From Candidatus Aminicenantota bacterium (lineage in GTDB: Bacteria; Acidobacteriota; Aminicenantia; UBA2199), in NCBI GenBank assembly GCA_026393775.1, contig JAPKZM010000223.1, forward strand, positions 1 to 19,473: a DNA stretch of 19,473 nucleotides, given 5' to 3'. The notes under the pieces were generated by a model, which saw only the letters and a list, made by a program, of their open reading frames with translations, made no database searches and was not told where the DNA came from. The translations under genes and the position numbers were made by a program. Within the stretch, counting starts at the first letter, position 1. Each line of letters opens with the position of its first letter. Positions 1 through 8,265 of this stretch are shown here, in pieces.

Positions 1-1
1 C

Positions 2-1201
2 ATCGTCGAGAGCGCCAAGCGGGATATCCGCGAACGGAAGCTGCCCGATTCGGCGATCATGCTCCTCGAGCGGTGCATCGCCAAGGTCAAGCTGAAGAAC
101 ATCTCCACCTGCGGCGGCGCGTTGAAGATCGAGGAGTCCGACGTGCTGGAGGTGCTGGCCGACATCGGCAACCTGCCGGAGACCAACATATCCATTTCTT
201 TGAAAAGCCGCCTGCTCGCCCTGCCGGCCAATATTTTAAAAAAAATTGTCGGCCAGGATGAAGCCATCGCCAAGATGGTTTCCTCGGTGATCACTTCCAA
301 GCTGGGTTACGACGTTAAAAAAAACCGACCGCACGGCGTGTTCATGTTCATCGGCCCGACCGGTGTGGGAAAGACGGAAACCGCCATCGCCTTGAGCGAA
401 TCCTTGTATGGCAGCCAGGATTATCTCATCCGCATCGACATGTCGGAATATATGGAAAAATTCACCTACTCGCGCTTCGTCGGGGCGGCTCCGGGTTATG
501 TCGGCTATTACGACGCCAACCAGTTGACCGACAAGGTGCGCCAGAACCCTTATTCCATCATCCTTTTAGATGAAATTGAAAAAGCGGACGCGCAATTGCT
601 GAATATCTTCCTGCAGGTGTTCGACGCCGGCCGTTTGACCGACGCCCGCGGCAATGTGATCGATTTTTCCAAAACCACCATCATCATGACCTCCAATATC
701 GGTACGGCTTTGTTTTCCAAGGCCAACATGGGCTATAAGAGTGATCTGGAGGGGGCCAATGTTTCGCGGGCCACCCTGATTAAATCCCTGAAAAAATATT
801 TTTCCCCTGAATTCCTCAATCGCATCGATGAAATCATCATCTTTAGGCATTTGCATGATGCTGATATCAAGGCCATCATTGATATCCATCTGCGCGAGAT
901 CCGCCACGACCTGGAAAAACAGGGCAAGGAGCTGGTCATCAAAGACGATGTGCTGGCGCTGATCGCCCGCAAAGGATATTCACTCGAGTACGGAGCCCGC
1001 AACCTGACTCGCGTCCTGAAAAAGGAACTGCTGGAGAAAATCGCTTACCTTTCCCTGGATAAAGGCTGGAATGATGCCCGCTATCTGGTCTGTCGGCTGC
1101 AGGATGATGCGGTCGAGGTCGCGCTCGAATCGGTCGATGCCAATGCCGCGCCCATGCCCGGGCTCATCGGCGCGAGCGAAAATGAGCAGGACAAACCCTA
1201 A
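2..1201 (+). CDS. ClpA-like AAA+ unfoldase, C-terminal half (5' truncated by window)
   Basis: ATP-dependent unfoldase subunit of the Clp/Hsp100 family, which normally feeds substrates to a protease such as ClpP in the cytoplasm. The frame is open from base 2, so the gene begins upstream; the ATG at 59 is internal. Numbering from that ATG, the second AAA+ module shows Walker A GPTGVGKT (99-106), pore loop GYVGY (146-150), Walker B ILLDE (168-172), sensor 1 TSN (211-213), arginine finger in FLNRID (252-257) and sensor 2 GAR (312-314). The end of the first module runs into the second through a short ClpA-like linker, with no ClpC/ClpB coiled-coil M-domain visible. The loop that usually carries an [IL]GF-type ClpP contact reads MGY (224-226). 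No clpS or clpP lies in the window. The gene is convergent with the PilZ gene, 23 nt away. The family call is firm; ClpA versus ClpC-like is less certain because the N-terminus is missing. Confidence 0.93.
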   Translation: MVESAKRDIRERKLPDSAIMLLERCIAKVKLKNISTCGGALKIEESDVLEVLADIGNLPETNISISLKSRLLALPANILKKIVGQDEAIAKMVSSVITSKLGYDVKKNRPHGVFMFIGPTGVGKTETAIALSESLYGSQDYLIRIDMSEYMEKFTYSRFVGAAPGYVGYYDANQLTDKVRQNPYSIILLDEIEKADAQLLNIFLQVFDAGRLTDARGNVIDFSKTTIIMTSNIGTALFSKANMGYKSDLEGANVSRATLIKSLKKYFSPEFLNRIDEIIIFRHLHDADIKAIIDIHLREIRHDLEKQGKELVIKDDVLALIARKGYSLEYGARNLTRVLKKELLEKIAYLSLDKGWNDARYLVCRLQDDAVEVALESVDANAAPMPGLIGASENEQDKP

Positions 1202-1224
1202 GCCGAAACCTGGACCTGGTTATT

Positions 1225-1515
1225 TTAGGCGCGGGCTTCAAAAAGCTGCAGGTATTCGGGCGGGGCTTCGTGGATGGCGATGCCGATATTACTGGAGTTT
1301 TGGCTGGAAATCGTCTTATTGATCCAGCGGATGTCGCCATACAGGTTGATGACTTTGCCGCCGATCTGCAGCTTGATCGAAACCAGCTGATTTTTCGGAG
1401 TTGAACTCATGGAAATTTGAATTCCGCCTTGGGAAATATCGACGATGATCGCCGGTCTATCTTCCAAACTGGAGAGCATTCTTTTTCTGATACGCTTTTC
1501 CTTTCTTTTCTCCAT
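1225..1515 (-). CDS. Single-domain PilZ protein (putative c-di-GMP receptor)
   Basis: A 96-residue protein consisting of little more than one PilZ domain. The N-terminal basic stretch supplies the RxxxR signature (R4 and R8, with R12 following) and the second motif is D26-I-S-Q-G-G, matching the D/NxSxxG element; together these normally wrap cyclic di-GMP. The downstream beta-strands fit the small PilZ barrel (IRW at 62-64, IGIAI at 77-81). A good ribosome site (GGAGG, 8 nt before the ATG) supports this start. A consensus-like promoter lies in the end of the upstream permease gene, so it is probably transcribed on its own as well as possibly by read-through. There is no effector domain, so it would act by binding a partner; the target (motility, exopolysaccharide or other) cannot be told from the context. 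Confidence 0.85.
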   Translation of the reverse strand: MEKRKEKRIRKRMLSSLEDRPAIIVDISQGGIQISMSSTPKNQLVSIKLQIGGKVINLYGDIRWINKTISSQNSSNIGIAIHEAPPEYLQLFEARA

Positions 1516-1566
1516 GAAAAAACCTCCAGTAAAACCAGTTCACCTAACATCCGTTATGAGAAATTC

Positions 1567-1595
1567 ATTATAATGTATTTACAATTTTTTTGCAA
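1567..1595 (-). promoter_or_regulatory. Sigma-70-type promoter of the PilZ gene
   Basis: On the minus strand, TTGCAA (1595-1590) and a perfect TATAAT (1572-1567) are separated by 17 nt. The -35 element lies inside the 3' end of the permease gene. Predicted transcription starts near 1560, giving a leader of about 45 nt with the GGAGG site. Confidence 0.55.
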
Positions 1596-2406
1596 TGCGA
1601 TTGTAAACGGATCGGCTTTGCATGCCATCGGCCAGCAGTAGAAAGGCGGCGATCAACGCGATCAGGCATCCTCCGGGAAGGATGATCAAGATTGGTTTGA
1701 CGAACAGGTGGGGGCGGCCGGCGTCGATCATCTGCCCCAGGCTGGGCAGCCGAGGATCGAGCCCCAGACCGAGGAAATTCAGGCTCGATTCGAGCAGGAT
1801 GACCCCGGCCATTCCCAGCACGGCCTGGGTCAGCAGTAGGGGGAAAACCAGGGGTGCCATGTGACTGGAGGCGATGCGCAGCGCCGAGGCGTTGAAGCCC
1901 CGGGCGGCCAGGATGAATTCCTTTTCTTTGGCTTTGATCACTTCAGCGCGCACCAACCTGGCATAGGTAACCCAGCTGCTGCATACCAGAGCCAAAATGA
2001 GATTGAAAATACCGGGGCCCAGGAAAGCCACCAGAGCCAGAGAGAGCAGGATACCCGGGAAGGCCAGGATGAGGTCGGCGCAGCGCATGATGCAGGCGTT
2101 GGCCAGGCCGCCCCGCCAGGCGGCAGCGAAACCGAGCAAGGCGCCGATGAGCGCTGAAGATAAAACCGCTGTTAGGGCAATGACCAACGAGACTGCGGTT
2201 CCGAAAATAAGACAAGAAAAGATATCCCGTCCCAGGGCGTCGGTGCCGAGCGCATGCCCTGGTGAGGGCGCCTGCAGTCGCTGGTGGATATCCAGGCTCA
2301 AATCAATGCCGTTAAAGATGGTTCCGGCAACAAGGAAGACGACAAGGAGTGCGAGCAGGAGAACGCCCAGTTTATACTGCAGATTTTTTTTATTACCGGT
2401 AATCAT
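1579..2406 (-). CDS. DppC/OppC-type ABC transporter permease
   Basis: Inner-membrane permease subunit of a peptide/nickel-class ABC importer, 275 residues. Seen in the sequence: an N-terminal membrane segment (about 12-30), the family's signature HALGTDALGRDIFS (51-64), several further hydrophobic helices, and the EAA loop that docks on the ATPase (about 163-190, EFILAARGF... then PLVFPLL). Its ATG lies inside the end of the DppB-type gene, overlapping it by 14 nt, so translation is probably coupled; the Shine-Dalgarno sequence is weak. The pair should form the membrane channel. Substrate (di/oligopeptides, nickel or other) cannot be read from permeases alone, and no substrate-binding protein or ATP-binding subunit is adjacent. 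Confidence 0.92.
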   Translation of the reverse strand: MITGNKKNLQYKLGVLLLALLVVFLVAGTIFNGIDLSLDIHQRLQAPSPGHALGTDALGRDIFSCLIFGTAVSLVIALTAVLSSALIGALLGFAAAWRGGLANACIMRCADLILAFPGILLSLALVAFLGPGIFNLILALVCSSWVTYARLVRAEVIKAKEKEFILAARGFNASALRIASSHMAPLVFPLLLTQAVLGMAGVILLESSLNFLGLGLDPRLPSLGQMIDAGRPHLFVKPILIILPGGCLIALIAAFLLLADGMQSRSVYNRIAKKL

Positions 2407-3319
2407 GGCCTATGCGCGGATCGATCATTGGGTAGGACAGATCGACCAGAAAGTTGAGCAGCAGGTAGAGTATGGCCAGGGAAAGGGCGATTCCCTGGAT
2501 CATCGGAAAATCTCTTTGGCGGATGGCCGTGATCAAGAGTGTGCCGATGCCAGGCCAGGAAAAAACATTTTCAATGACGATGGTCCCGCTCAGCAAGGCA
2601 CCCAGCTGCAGGCCCACGATGGTGATGATCGGGATCAATGCGTTTCTCAAGACGTGACGGGAGAAAATGTGAAATTCAGAAAGCCCCTTGGCCCTGGCCA
2701 GCAGGACATATGGCTGGCTCAATTCCCCGGCCACGGCGGTCTGGATCACGCGCGTCAGAAAGGCACTGAGGGAAATCGCCAGGGTGAGCGCCGGTAAAAT
2801 CAGGAATTGGATTTTTCCGCTGCCCGATACGGGAAGCCAGCGTAAGCGGATTGAAAACAGAATAATCAGCAGGATTCCCGTCAAGAAGCCGGGAATGGCC
2901 AGCCCAACGGTCGAAAAAACCAGGCTCCCTGCGTACCAGAAGCCCTTCTTTTTTAGAGCGGCCAGCATGCCGAGTGGTATGGCGATCAGCATGGCCAGAA
3001 ACATGGCGGCGGAAGCCAGGATAATCGTGTTGGGGAAATAACGACGGATCGAGCTGATGACCGGCCGGCGGTCGATGATGGATTCGCCGAGGTCCAGGCG
3101 AAGCAAATTTTGGATAAAGTGGATGTATTGTTCGGCCAAGGGTCGATCCAAGCGCATGGCCTGCTGCAGTCGCCGGATATCTTCAAGCCGGGGCATTTTG
3201 CCCAACATTGCCACCACCGGATCCCCTGGAATGGTGTGGACCAGGAAAAAAATCAGGCTGGCAGCCGCCCAGATAAAAATTAAAAACGCGCCCATTTTTT
3301 TCAGCAACCAGACTTTCAT
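2393..3319 (-). CDS. DppB/OppB-type ABC transporter permease
   Basis: Partner permease of the DppC-type subunit, 308 residues, which is normal for the family. Visible features are an N-terminal transmembrane helix (about 8-28) followed by the HTIPGDP element (28-34), the region LDLGES (75-80) typical of DppB, about five further hydrophobic helices, and an EAA loop (204-232) containing ARAKGL and RHVLRNALIP. The start ATG overlaps the stop of the sigma-54 regulator gene as ATGA, and its own 3' end overlaps the DppC-type gene. The three genes are therefore almost certainly one transcript read with coupled translation. The co-transcription with a large regulator rather than with a binding protein is unusual for this transporter class. 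Confidence 0.93.
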   Translation of the reverse strand: MKVWLLKKMGAFLIFIWAAASLIFFLVHTIPGDPVVAMLGKMPRLEDIRRLQQAMRLDRPLAEQYIHFIQNLLRLDLGESIIDRRPVISSIRRYFPNTIILASAAMFLAMLIAIPLGMLAALKKKGFWYAGSLVFSTVGLAIPGFLTGILLIILFSIRLRWLPVSGSGKIQFLILPALTLAISLSAFLTRVIQTAVAGELSQPYVLLARAKGLSEFHIFSRHVLRNALIPIITIVGLQLGALLSGTIVIENVFSWPGIGTLLITAIRQRDFPMIQGIALSLAILYLLLNFLVDLSYPMIDPRIGHDYR

Positions 3320-6300
3320 TTCTTGAGTTGGTACTTTTTCAGCATGTTGAATAGGGCCATGCGGCTGATTCCCAGCCTGGCGGCGGCTTTATTCTTGTTC
3401 CAATGGACCTCTTTCAAGGTATGCTGCAATAACGAACACTCGAAATCCCCGCGCGCGTCTTTCAAACTGAAATGCTTATTTTCCGTTCGGACGGCATGCT
3501 CCAGTCCGGGGTTGAACGTGATCAGATTCTTGATCTTGGATTCCAACTCGCGCACGTTCCCTGGAAAGCGATCGTTTTGAAACGTGTCGGCAATGCCCTG
3601 CAACTGCAGCGGCTCGATTGCCGGATAACCGAATTTTTTCAGGAAATGGGCGACCAGTATTGGGATATCCTCGCGCCTTTCGCGTAAGGGCGGAATATGG
3701 AGGGCCAGGTCCTGCAGCCGGTAATATAAGTCCTCGCGGAACTGGTTGGTGATGATCAGGTCCTTCAGGTTTTTGTTGCTGGCGGAAATCAGCCGGATAT
3801 CGATTTTTGTCGTCTTGTTTTCACCCAGGCGACGAATTTCCTTTTCCTGCAAAACCCGCAGCATTTTGGCCTGCAGGTTCAATGGCAGATCGGCGATTTC
3901 ATCCAGGAACAAAGTGCCACCATCGGCTGCCTCCAGCAAGCCTGTTCGGTTTTCCAGGGCGCCGCTGAAAGCTCCTTTCCTATAACCGAAAAGTTCCGCT
4001 TCCAGCAGAGTTTCTGGCAGAGCGGCGGCATTGACCGAAATAAATGGCCGGCTGGCTCTGGGGCTGAGCAGATGAACGGCGTTGGCTACCAGTTCTTTTC
4101 CGCTGCCGCTTTCGCCGGTGATCAGCAGAGAAAAGTCAACCTTGCTGATTTGGGCGATCAGGCGCTTCATTTCTTTGATCGGCTCCGATTCGCCGATGAT
4201 GAACTCAAGTTTTTTGTGGATCTGCAATTCGTTGGCAAAAAAATTTTGAAACAGGGTCGCGAAATTTCTGAGCACGTCCCGGTTTCGTTCAAAAAAATTC
4301 TGGAAGTAGGCTTCTCCATCCTTGAAGGCGACGACCAGGCTGGCCGAGAGTTGATCGCTAATCGGCCAGCGCATCATCTTGGTATTGGCAAAGGGATAAA
4401 AAAACTTTTCCCGGCAATTGAATTTTGCCTTGATTTCCTCTAGTCGGAAATTTTGCTTTTCCGGATTTTGGCGGAGATAGTGCAGCATTTCTTCCCCCAG
4501 CTCCTTGAAAAGGCTCGAATTGGAAAATCGATATAGCAGCTCCTCATTTTCATGGATATGCATGATCAGCCAATCCATGGGCAGTGTTTTGCTGATTTGA
4601 TGCAGAAAACTGCCAAAAAAATCTTCCGGAAGCCGCCATTGCCTGTAGTTGACAACCAAACGGGCATTGTCAAAAAGATTGCCCAGGTTTTCATTTTCTT
4701 CCAGCGTTTCGCGCAGCCGATTCAGCCTGGGTGATATTTTTCTTTTATTCATGGTGAAAAAATCGTGCATGGCCAAAAAGCGTTCCTTGGACTGGGGACT
4801 GACCATTTCCTTCTCTATGGTCAATTCGAAATAGACATACCAGTACTCATAATAGTAGTAATTTTTTGCTTTGGCGGACAATTCCCAGGAAAGTTTTTTA
4901 AACGCATCGAGCCATTCCTTTTTTTTCATTTTCCGCAGGATCATGGCCATGGCCTCGAATTTGATTTTTTTTGACTGGATCGCGGTGAGTCCATTCCCTA
5001 TGGCCGATTCCAGTTCCTCGGCGGCGTCCAGATCGCAGTGTTGGCATAGCCGCCAGACGATTTTTTGATCGCTGCTGAAATACTTCGCCCCCGGTGCGAG
5101 AGGGGAGATTGTTTTTCCCTCGGCAAAGAAAATTTTGCTTTCCAGGAAAGCACATTCGCCGAGTCCCTTGTGGTTGCCGACTTTTTCGAATATGGGCTTG
5201 GCGCGCGCGATCAATTTGGAGGCCCGGCCGTAATTCAACCTCAGGTATTCAAGGCCGGCCCAGTTCAAATAATCGATGGCGCAGGAAACGAGTGATTTCT
5301 TTTCCTCGTTGTGGGTCAGAATGCTGCGCAAGAGTCTTTCCGCCTCATTCCAATTGCCCGCGCCGATATGAATGGTGATCAAGTTTGAATTCACCAGCAT
5401 GATGCCGTCGCTGTTTTTTTCTTTTTCGAACAAGGGCAACGCTTTTTGGTACCAGCCTTCTGCCTGGAAATCGTCTTCGTTCTCCAGATAGAGGTTGCCC
5501 AGGTCGACGGCGGTGAAAGCCGAATTCAGCCTGAAACCTTCGCTTTCGCTTCTGATGAACAGAGTCTTGTATAGTGATTCGGCGGCCTGAAAACAGCCCT
5601 TCTCCCTTTGCAGTTTTGCCAGTTGGTTTTGAATTTCAATTTCCTCGCGCCAACAGCCCTGTTTTTTGAAAAAAGTCAGGGCGGCCTCAAGCTGGGATTG
5701 GGCCTTGGCATAATCATGGTGGTAAATTTTTCGGTCGCTCAATTGGATCGCGGCCAGGTTTCTGTAGTAAGGATCCTTGATCTTTTTGGCGAAGGCATCG
5801 GCCTTTTTTGTTTCGGCGACCTTTTCGCAATAGATGAAATTGAGGTAATGCCATTCGTCGCTGCAGGTTTCGGGGACCGCGTCCAGCCCAGTCAAATGTT
5901 CGCCGAGTTTTTGATACTCCCTTTTTCGCATAGCCAGGTGAGCCGCCTGCAACCGGGTGAATACGTTGCCCGGATCGGCATGGGCACTGAGGAGTTTTTC
6001 AGCCAGATCGATGGCGTTGGCCTTGACAAGGATTTCCAGGAAATGGAATAGAAGCTTCTGGTTTTTTGCCAATCGTGGAAGATGGCGGACGATCAGGTCG
6101 GCCGCTGGGCCTGGCGCGATCGTTTCGGACTTGTGATGAGCATGCGTTTCGAGTACTCGTTCCAGCTCCGCCAGTTTTTCACTGGTCAGGCAATGCCTGA
6201 TGGTCAGATAAGGCCAATCGGTTTTAGCGGCCAGAACGGCCAGCAGGGCTCGCTCCTCTTTTACAGAAATTGCCGGAACGGCCTTGCCAGGGGTGCTCTG

Positions 6301-7503
6301 GCTGAGGGTTTGCCGATTTTCTTGCAAATAGTGTTTATTCAGCAATGCCGTGATTTGTGTCGCGCCTTCGGGACCGGCCAGGGCGTGGGCGACGGGGACG
6401 GGGACCGGCACGCCGATGACTGCGAATATTCTCAACAATTGATTTTCTTTTTCATTCAATTCGCCCGGATCCTGCGCCGGGTGGTGGTTGGAGAAGTATT
6501 TTTGCAGCGGATCGTTTGGGTCCTCGTTCAATTCGAGGTCGCAGTCGAAATCGAGTATATTGTTGAAAAGAATGATCGTTAGGCCGCTGATGTCTCCGGA
6601 ATCCAGCAAGAACCTGAGGAATTCCCCGTCTTCCTTCCTGCTCAATCCATCGATCACCATGACGATTTTTCGAAAAACCGATTGCTTAAAGAAAAGGGCG
6701 AATTCCCGCACCAGGTCGACGGCATGCTTTTTCCAGGATTCTCGGTCGTTGCCAGCAAAGGCAAAAAAATCGTGCAAGGTCGTGTCGCCGGCGGCAATTC
6801 TTATGAACAGGATTTCCTCGGCCTTCAGGTTATGGTACAGAACGTTCTGGATAATGTTAATTTGCGCCGGTTCTTTCGTGTTGATCCTTACTTTTAGGTT
6901 GGAGTTGGAGCGGATACCGGTCAGAGAATAGGAATGGAGTATATTGGAGGCGAAATCGTCGCTGCGATACAAATAGCCTTTGGCCGGTTGGGATAAAGAC
7001 GCGGGACGCGGTTTTTTTTCACCTTCCAGACAATTGTCTCGATCCAGGAAATGCAAGTGTCTGTTTTTCTTGAAGATTGGCAGGAAGGCGACGGCGTCGG
7101 GAAATTGTTGTTTCTGCAAATTCCAGCCCAAGCGCAGGGCAGCTCTTGGCAAGATCTGGAATTTCGTGAAATCAATGAAATCCATCTCCCACTCCTGCGC
7201 GGCTTGCAGCAAAGCCAGGAATTGCCTGAAGATGCTCTCGGCCCGGGGAGCGGGCTGCTCGGGAAGGGCCTGGCTGTCGTTGGCGAGGAATGGCTGGGTC
7301 AAGATGTCAATCTCGAAATTGTTTTGGCTGAAATCGACGATATTTTGCATGAGATTGGAATGGAAACTGAATATCTTATTGATCATCAGCAGGTTTTCCG
7401 GAGTGTTGACCACCGTGATCCGGATCAGTTCTTCGTCATGCCAATGATCAAAAACGCGGCTGCCTTGGATGGAGAAACGTGTAGACAATTTGCTGAAATC
7501 CAT
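3316..7503 (-). CDS. Giant TPR sigma-54 activator with a degenerate kinase/ATPase-like N-terminus
   Basis: A 1395-residue bacterial enhancer-binding protein. The C-terminus is a complete sigma-54 AAA+ activator: Walker A GESGSGKE (1130-1137), sigma-54 contact loop GAFSGA (1177-1182, usually GAFTGA), Walker B TLFLDE (1197-1202), FREDLYYRL (1255-1263), PGNVREL (1314-1320), then a Fis-type helix-turn-helix (about 1357-1393). Residues about 935-1095 look like a GAF-type sensor. Residues about 480-920 are helical repeats of TPR type. The N-terminal 350 residues resemble a protein kinase plus MalT-like ATPase layout but lack a Walker A lysine loop and an HRD/DFG pair; VMVIDG (281-286) sits where Walker B would be. 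A ribosome site (AGAGG) precedes the ATG and a strong promoter lies upstream. It overlaps the permease gene, so it may control transport, but its target promoter is not visible here. The C-terminal call is certain; the N-terminal reading is inference. Confidence 0.93.
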   Translation of the reverse strand: MDFSKLSTRFSIQGSRVFDHWHDEELIRITVVNTPENLLMINKIFSFHSNLMQNIVDFSQNNFEIDILTQPFLANDSQALPEQPAPRAESIFRQFLALLQAAQEWEMDFIDFTKFQILPRAALRLGWNLQKQQFPDAVAFLPIFKKNRHLHFLDRDNCLEGEKKPRPASLSQPAKGYLYRSDDFASNILHSYSLTGIRSNSNLKVRINTKEPAQINIIQNVLYHNLKAEEILFIRIAAGDTTLHDFFAFAGNDRESWKKHAVDLVREFALFFKQSVFRKIVMVIDGLSRKEDGEFLRFLLDSGDISGLTIILFNNILDFDCDLELNEDPNDPLQKYFSNHHPAQDPGELNEKENQLLRIFAVIGVPVPVPVAHALAGPEGATQITALLNKHYLQENRQTLSQSTPGKAVPAISVKEERALLAVLAAKTDWPYLTIRHCLTSEKLAELERVLETHAHHKSETIAPGPAADLIVRHLPRLAKNQKLLFHFLEILVKANAIDLAEKLLSAHADPGNVFTRLQAAHLAMRKREYQKLGEHLTGLDAVPETCSDEWHYLNFIYCEKVAETKKADAFAKKIKDPYYRNLAAIQLSDRKIYHHDYAKAQSQLEAALTFFKKQGCWREEIEIQNQLAKLQREKGCFQAAESLYKTLFIRSESEGFRLNSAFTAVDLGNLYLENEDDFQAEGWYQKALPLFEKEKNSDGIMLVNSNLITIHIGAGNWNEAERLLRSILTHNEEKKSLVSCAIDYLNWAGLEYLRLNYGRASKLIARAKPIFEKVGNHKGLGECAFLESKIFFAEGKTISPLAPGAKYFSSDQKIVWRLCQHCDLDAAEELESAIGNGLTAIQSKKIKFEAMAMILRKMKKKEWLDAFKKLSWELSAKAKNYYYYEYWYVYFELTIEKEMVSPQSKERFLAMHDFFTMNKRKISPRLNRLRETLEENENLGNLFDNARLVVNYRQWRLPEDFFGSFLHQISKTLPMDWLIMHIHENEELLYRFSNSSLFKELGEEMLHYLRQNPEKQNFRLEEIKAKFNCREKFFYPFANTKMMRWPISDQLSASLVVAFKDGEAYFQNFFERNRDVLRNFATLFQNFFANELQIHKKLEFIIGESEPIKEMKRLIAQISKVDFSLLITGESGSGKELVANAVHLLSPRASRPFISVNAAALPETLLEAELFGYRKGAFSGALENRTGLLEAADGGTLFLDEIADLPLNLQAKMLRVLQEKEIRRLGENKTTKIDIRLISASNKNLKDLIITNQFREDLYYRLQDLALHIPPLRERREDIPILVAHFLKKFGYPAIEPLQLQGIADTFQNDRFPGNVRELESKIKNLITFNPGLEHAVRTENKHFSLKDARGDFECSLLQHTLKEVHWNKNKAAARLGISRMALFNMLKKYQLKK

Positions 7504-7538
7504 TAAGCCAAACCTCTCTCGTCGATTCTTATCGTGCC

Positions 7539-7568
7539 ATAATATTTTTATAGTGGCCGCTCTGTCAA
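7539..7568 (-). promoter_or_regulatory. Sigma-70-type promoter of the regulator-permease operon
   Basis: Minus strand: a perfect TTGACA (7568-7563), an 18-nt spacer and TATTAT (7544-7539). The expected start is near 7532, about 30 nt before the regulator ATG. This suggests the sigma-54 activator gene itself is made from a housekeeping promoter. Confidence 0.65.
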
Positions 7569-7847
7569 TGGGGAATTATGTGCGAAATTACTCCTCAGGC
7601 CCGCCGGTTCCGACTGTGGCTAAAAAACCGCGACGATCCATCCCGTTGTTTTTCAAAGATGGTTGGCTTGCGTGACTTGGTATCGCCCGTCTTCTTGCGC
7701 CGGTTTTTTTCCGGTGGAAAGTTAAAAGGGTTTGCGGCTGATTCTTGACTTCACTTCCCGGTTGCGGAGCAACGGACATTCGCTAAAGGCGCTATTTGCG
7801 GCCCGAAGCGAAGCAATGCGTAGCGATTCGGTTTATTGGCTTCCGGC
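7569..7847. other. Intergenic region with hairpins, no gene seen
   Basis: This gap of about 280 nt separates the SWIB gene from the regulator operon. It holds a hairpin with a seven-T loop at 7698-7716 (CGCCGG/CCGGTG, one G-U pair), a 5-bp hairpin GTTGC-GGA-GCAAC at 7761-7773, and an imperfect inverted repeat near 7811-7840. None is followed by a T-run on the SWIB transcript, so I do not call a terminator. A 63-codon open frame in it shows no protein-like features. Confidence 0.5.
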
Positions 7848-8174
7848 TTACTCGATATTGGCGCTGACGACAGCGGCGAGCTGCATCATGTCAATGGTTT
7901 GCCCGACTTGCATGTTGGTTAAGTTGGTCACTTTTCCGGATGACTTGCTGGTGACCTTGGTATTCTTAAAGATCGTGATCAGTTTTTCATCGGCAACGAT
8001 GAACTTTCCGGATCCCGTCGGTTTGCCGTTGGCCGTGGTCGCCTGGAGCTTTTTCGCCTTGATATGATCCCAGAGTTTTTTGGTGATCTCCAAACGCGGC
8101 AGGGTGCTTGCGCCACAGAACGCGGCCAAATCCGCTTTCAGTTTTACCGGCTTCTTCAAACCTTTTTCAACCAT
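7848..8174 (-). CDS. SWIB/MDM2-domain protein
   Basis: A 108-residue protein matching the SWIB domain, a fold first known from eukaryotic SWI/SNF chromatin remodellers and MDM2 and also found as stand-alone proteins in some bacteria such as chlamydiae. Signature pieces are KPVKLKADLAAFCG (8-21), LPRLEITKKLWDHIKAKKLQ (25-44) and FIVADEKLITIF (58-69). An insertion rich in Gly, Thr and Asn (about 45-57) precedes the FIVADEKL strand, and the C-terminal tail (NMQVGQTIDMMQLAA) replaces the usual short helix. The start is supported by AGGAGG 8 nt upstream of the ATG. It is monocistronic, with its own extended -10 promoter. The cellular role of bacterial SWIB proteins is not established; a nucleoid or protein-binding function is inference. 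Confidence 0.85.
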   Translation of the reverse strand: MVEKGLKKPVKLKADLAAFCGASTLPRLEITKKLWDHIKAKKLQATTANGKPTGSGKFIVADEKLITIFKNTKVTSKSSGKVTNLTNMQVGQTIDMMQLAAVVSANIE

Positions 8175-8205
8175 GATCGTTTCCTCCTAGAATGATTTAA
8201 TTTGC

Positions 8206-8214
8206 AGTATATCA
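8206..8214 (-). promoter_or_regulatory. Extended -10 element of the SWIB gene
   Basis: The minus strand reads TGATATACT (8214-8206), an extended -10 (TGN plus TATACT). No good -35 lies 17 nt upstream, as is usual for extended -10 promoters. The start would be near 8199. Confidence 0.4.
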
Positions 8215-8265
8215 CAAAATAGCGCGCCAAGCAGTCTGATGGGTGAAGTTTCTTTACGGATGACA

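Noticed and set aside
2392..2403. Perfect 12-nt palindrome ATTACCGGTAAT at the junction of the two permease genes
   Set aside because: It lies in coding sequence of both overlapping genes, inside an operon; probably coincidence.
7698..7716. Hairpin with a seven-T loop considered as a terminator
   Set aside because: The T-run is in the loop, not after the stem, on either strand.
7588..7779. 63-codon minus-strand open frame in the gap above the regulator operon
   Set aside because: It overlaps no recognisable domain, lacks a ribosome site and runs through hairpin-forming sequence.
8215..8230. Possible sigma-54 promoter (TTGGCGCG...TTTTGT on minus) before the SWIB gene
   Set aside because: The -24 GG is present but the invariant -12 GC is absent at the right distance; an extended -10 sigma-70 site explains the region better.
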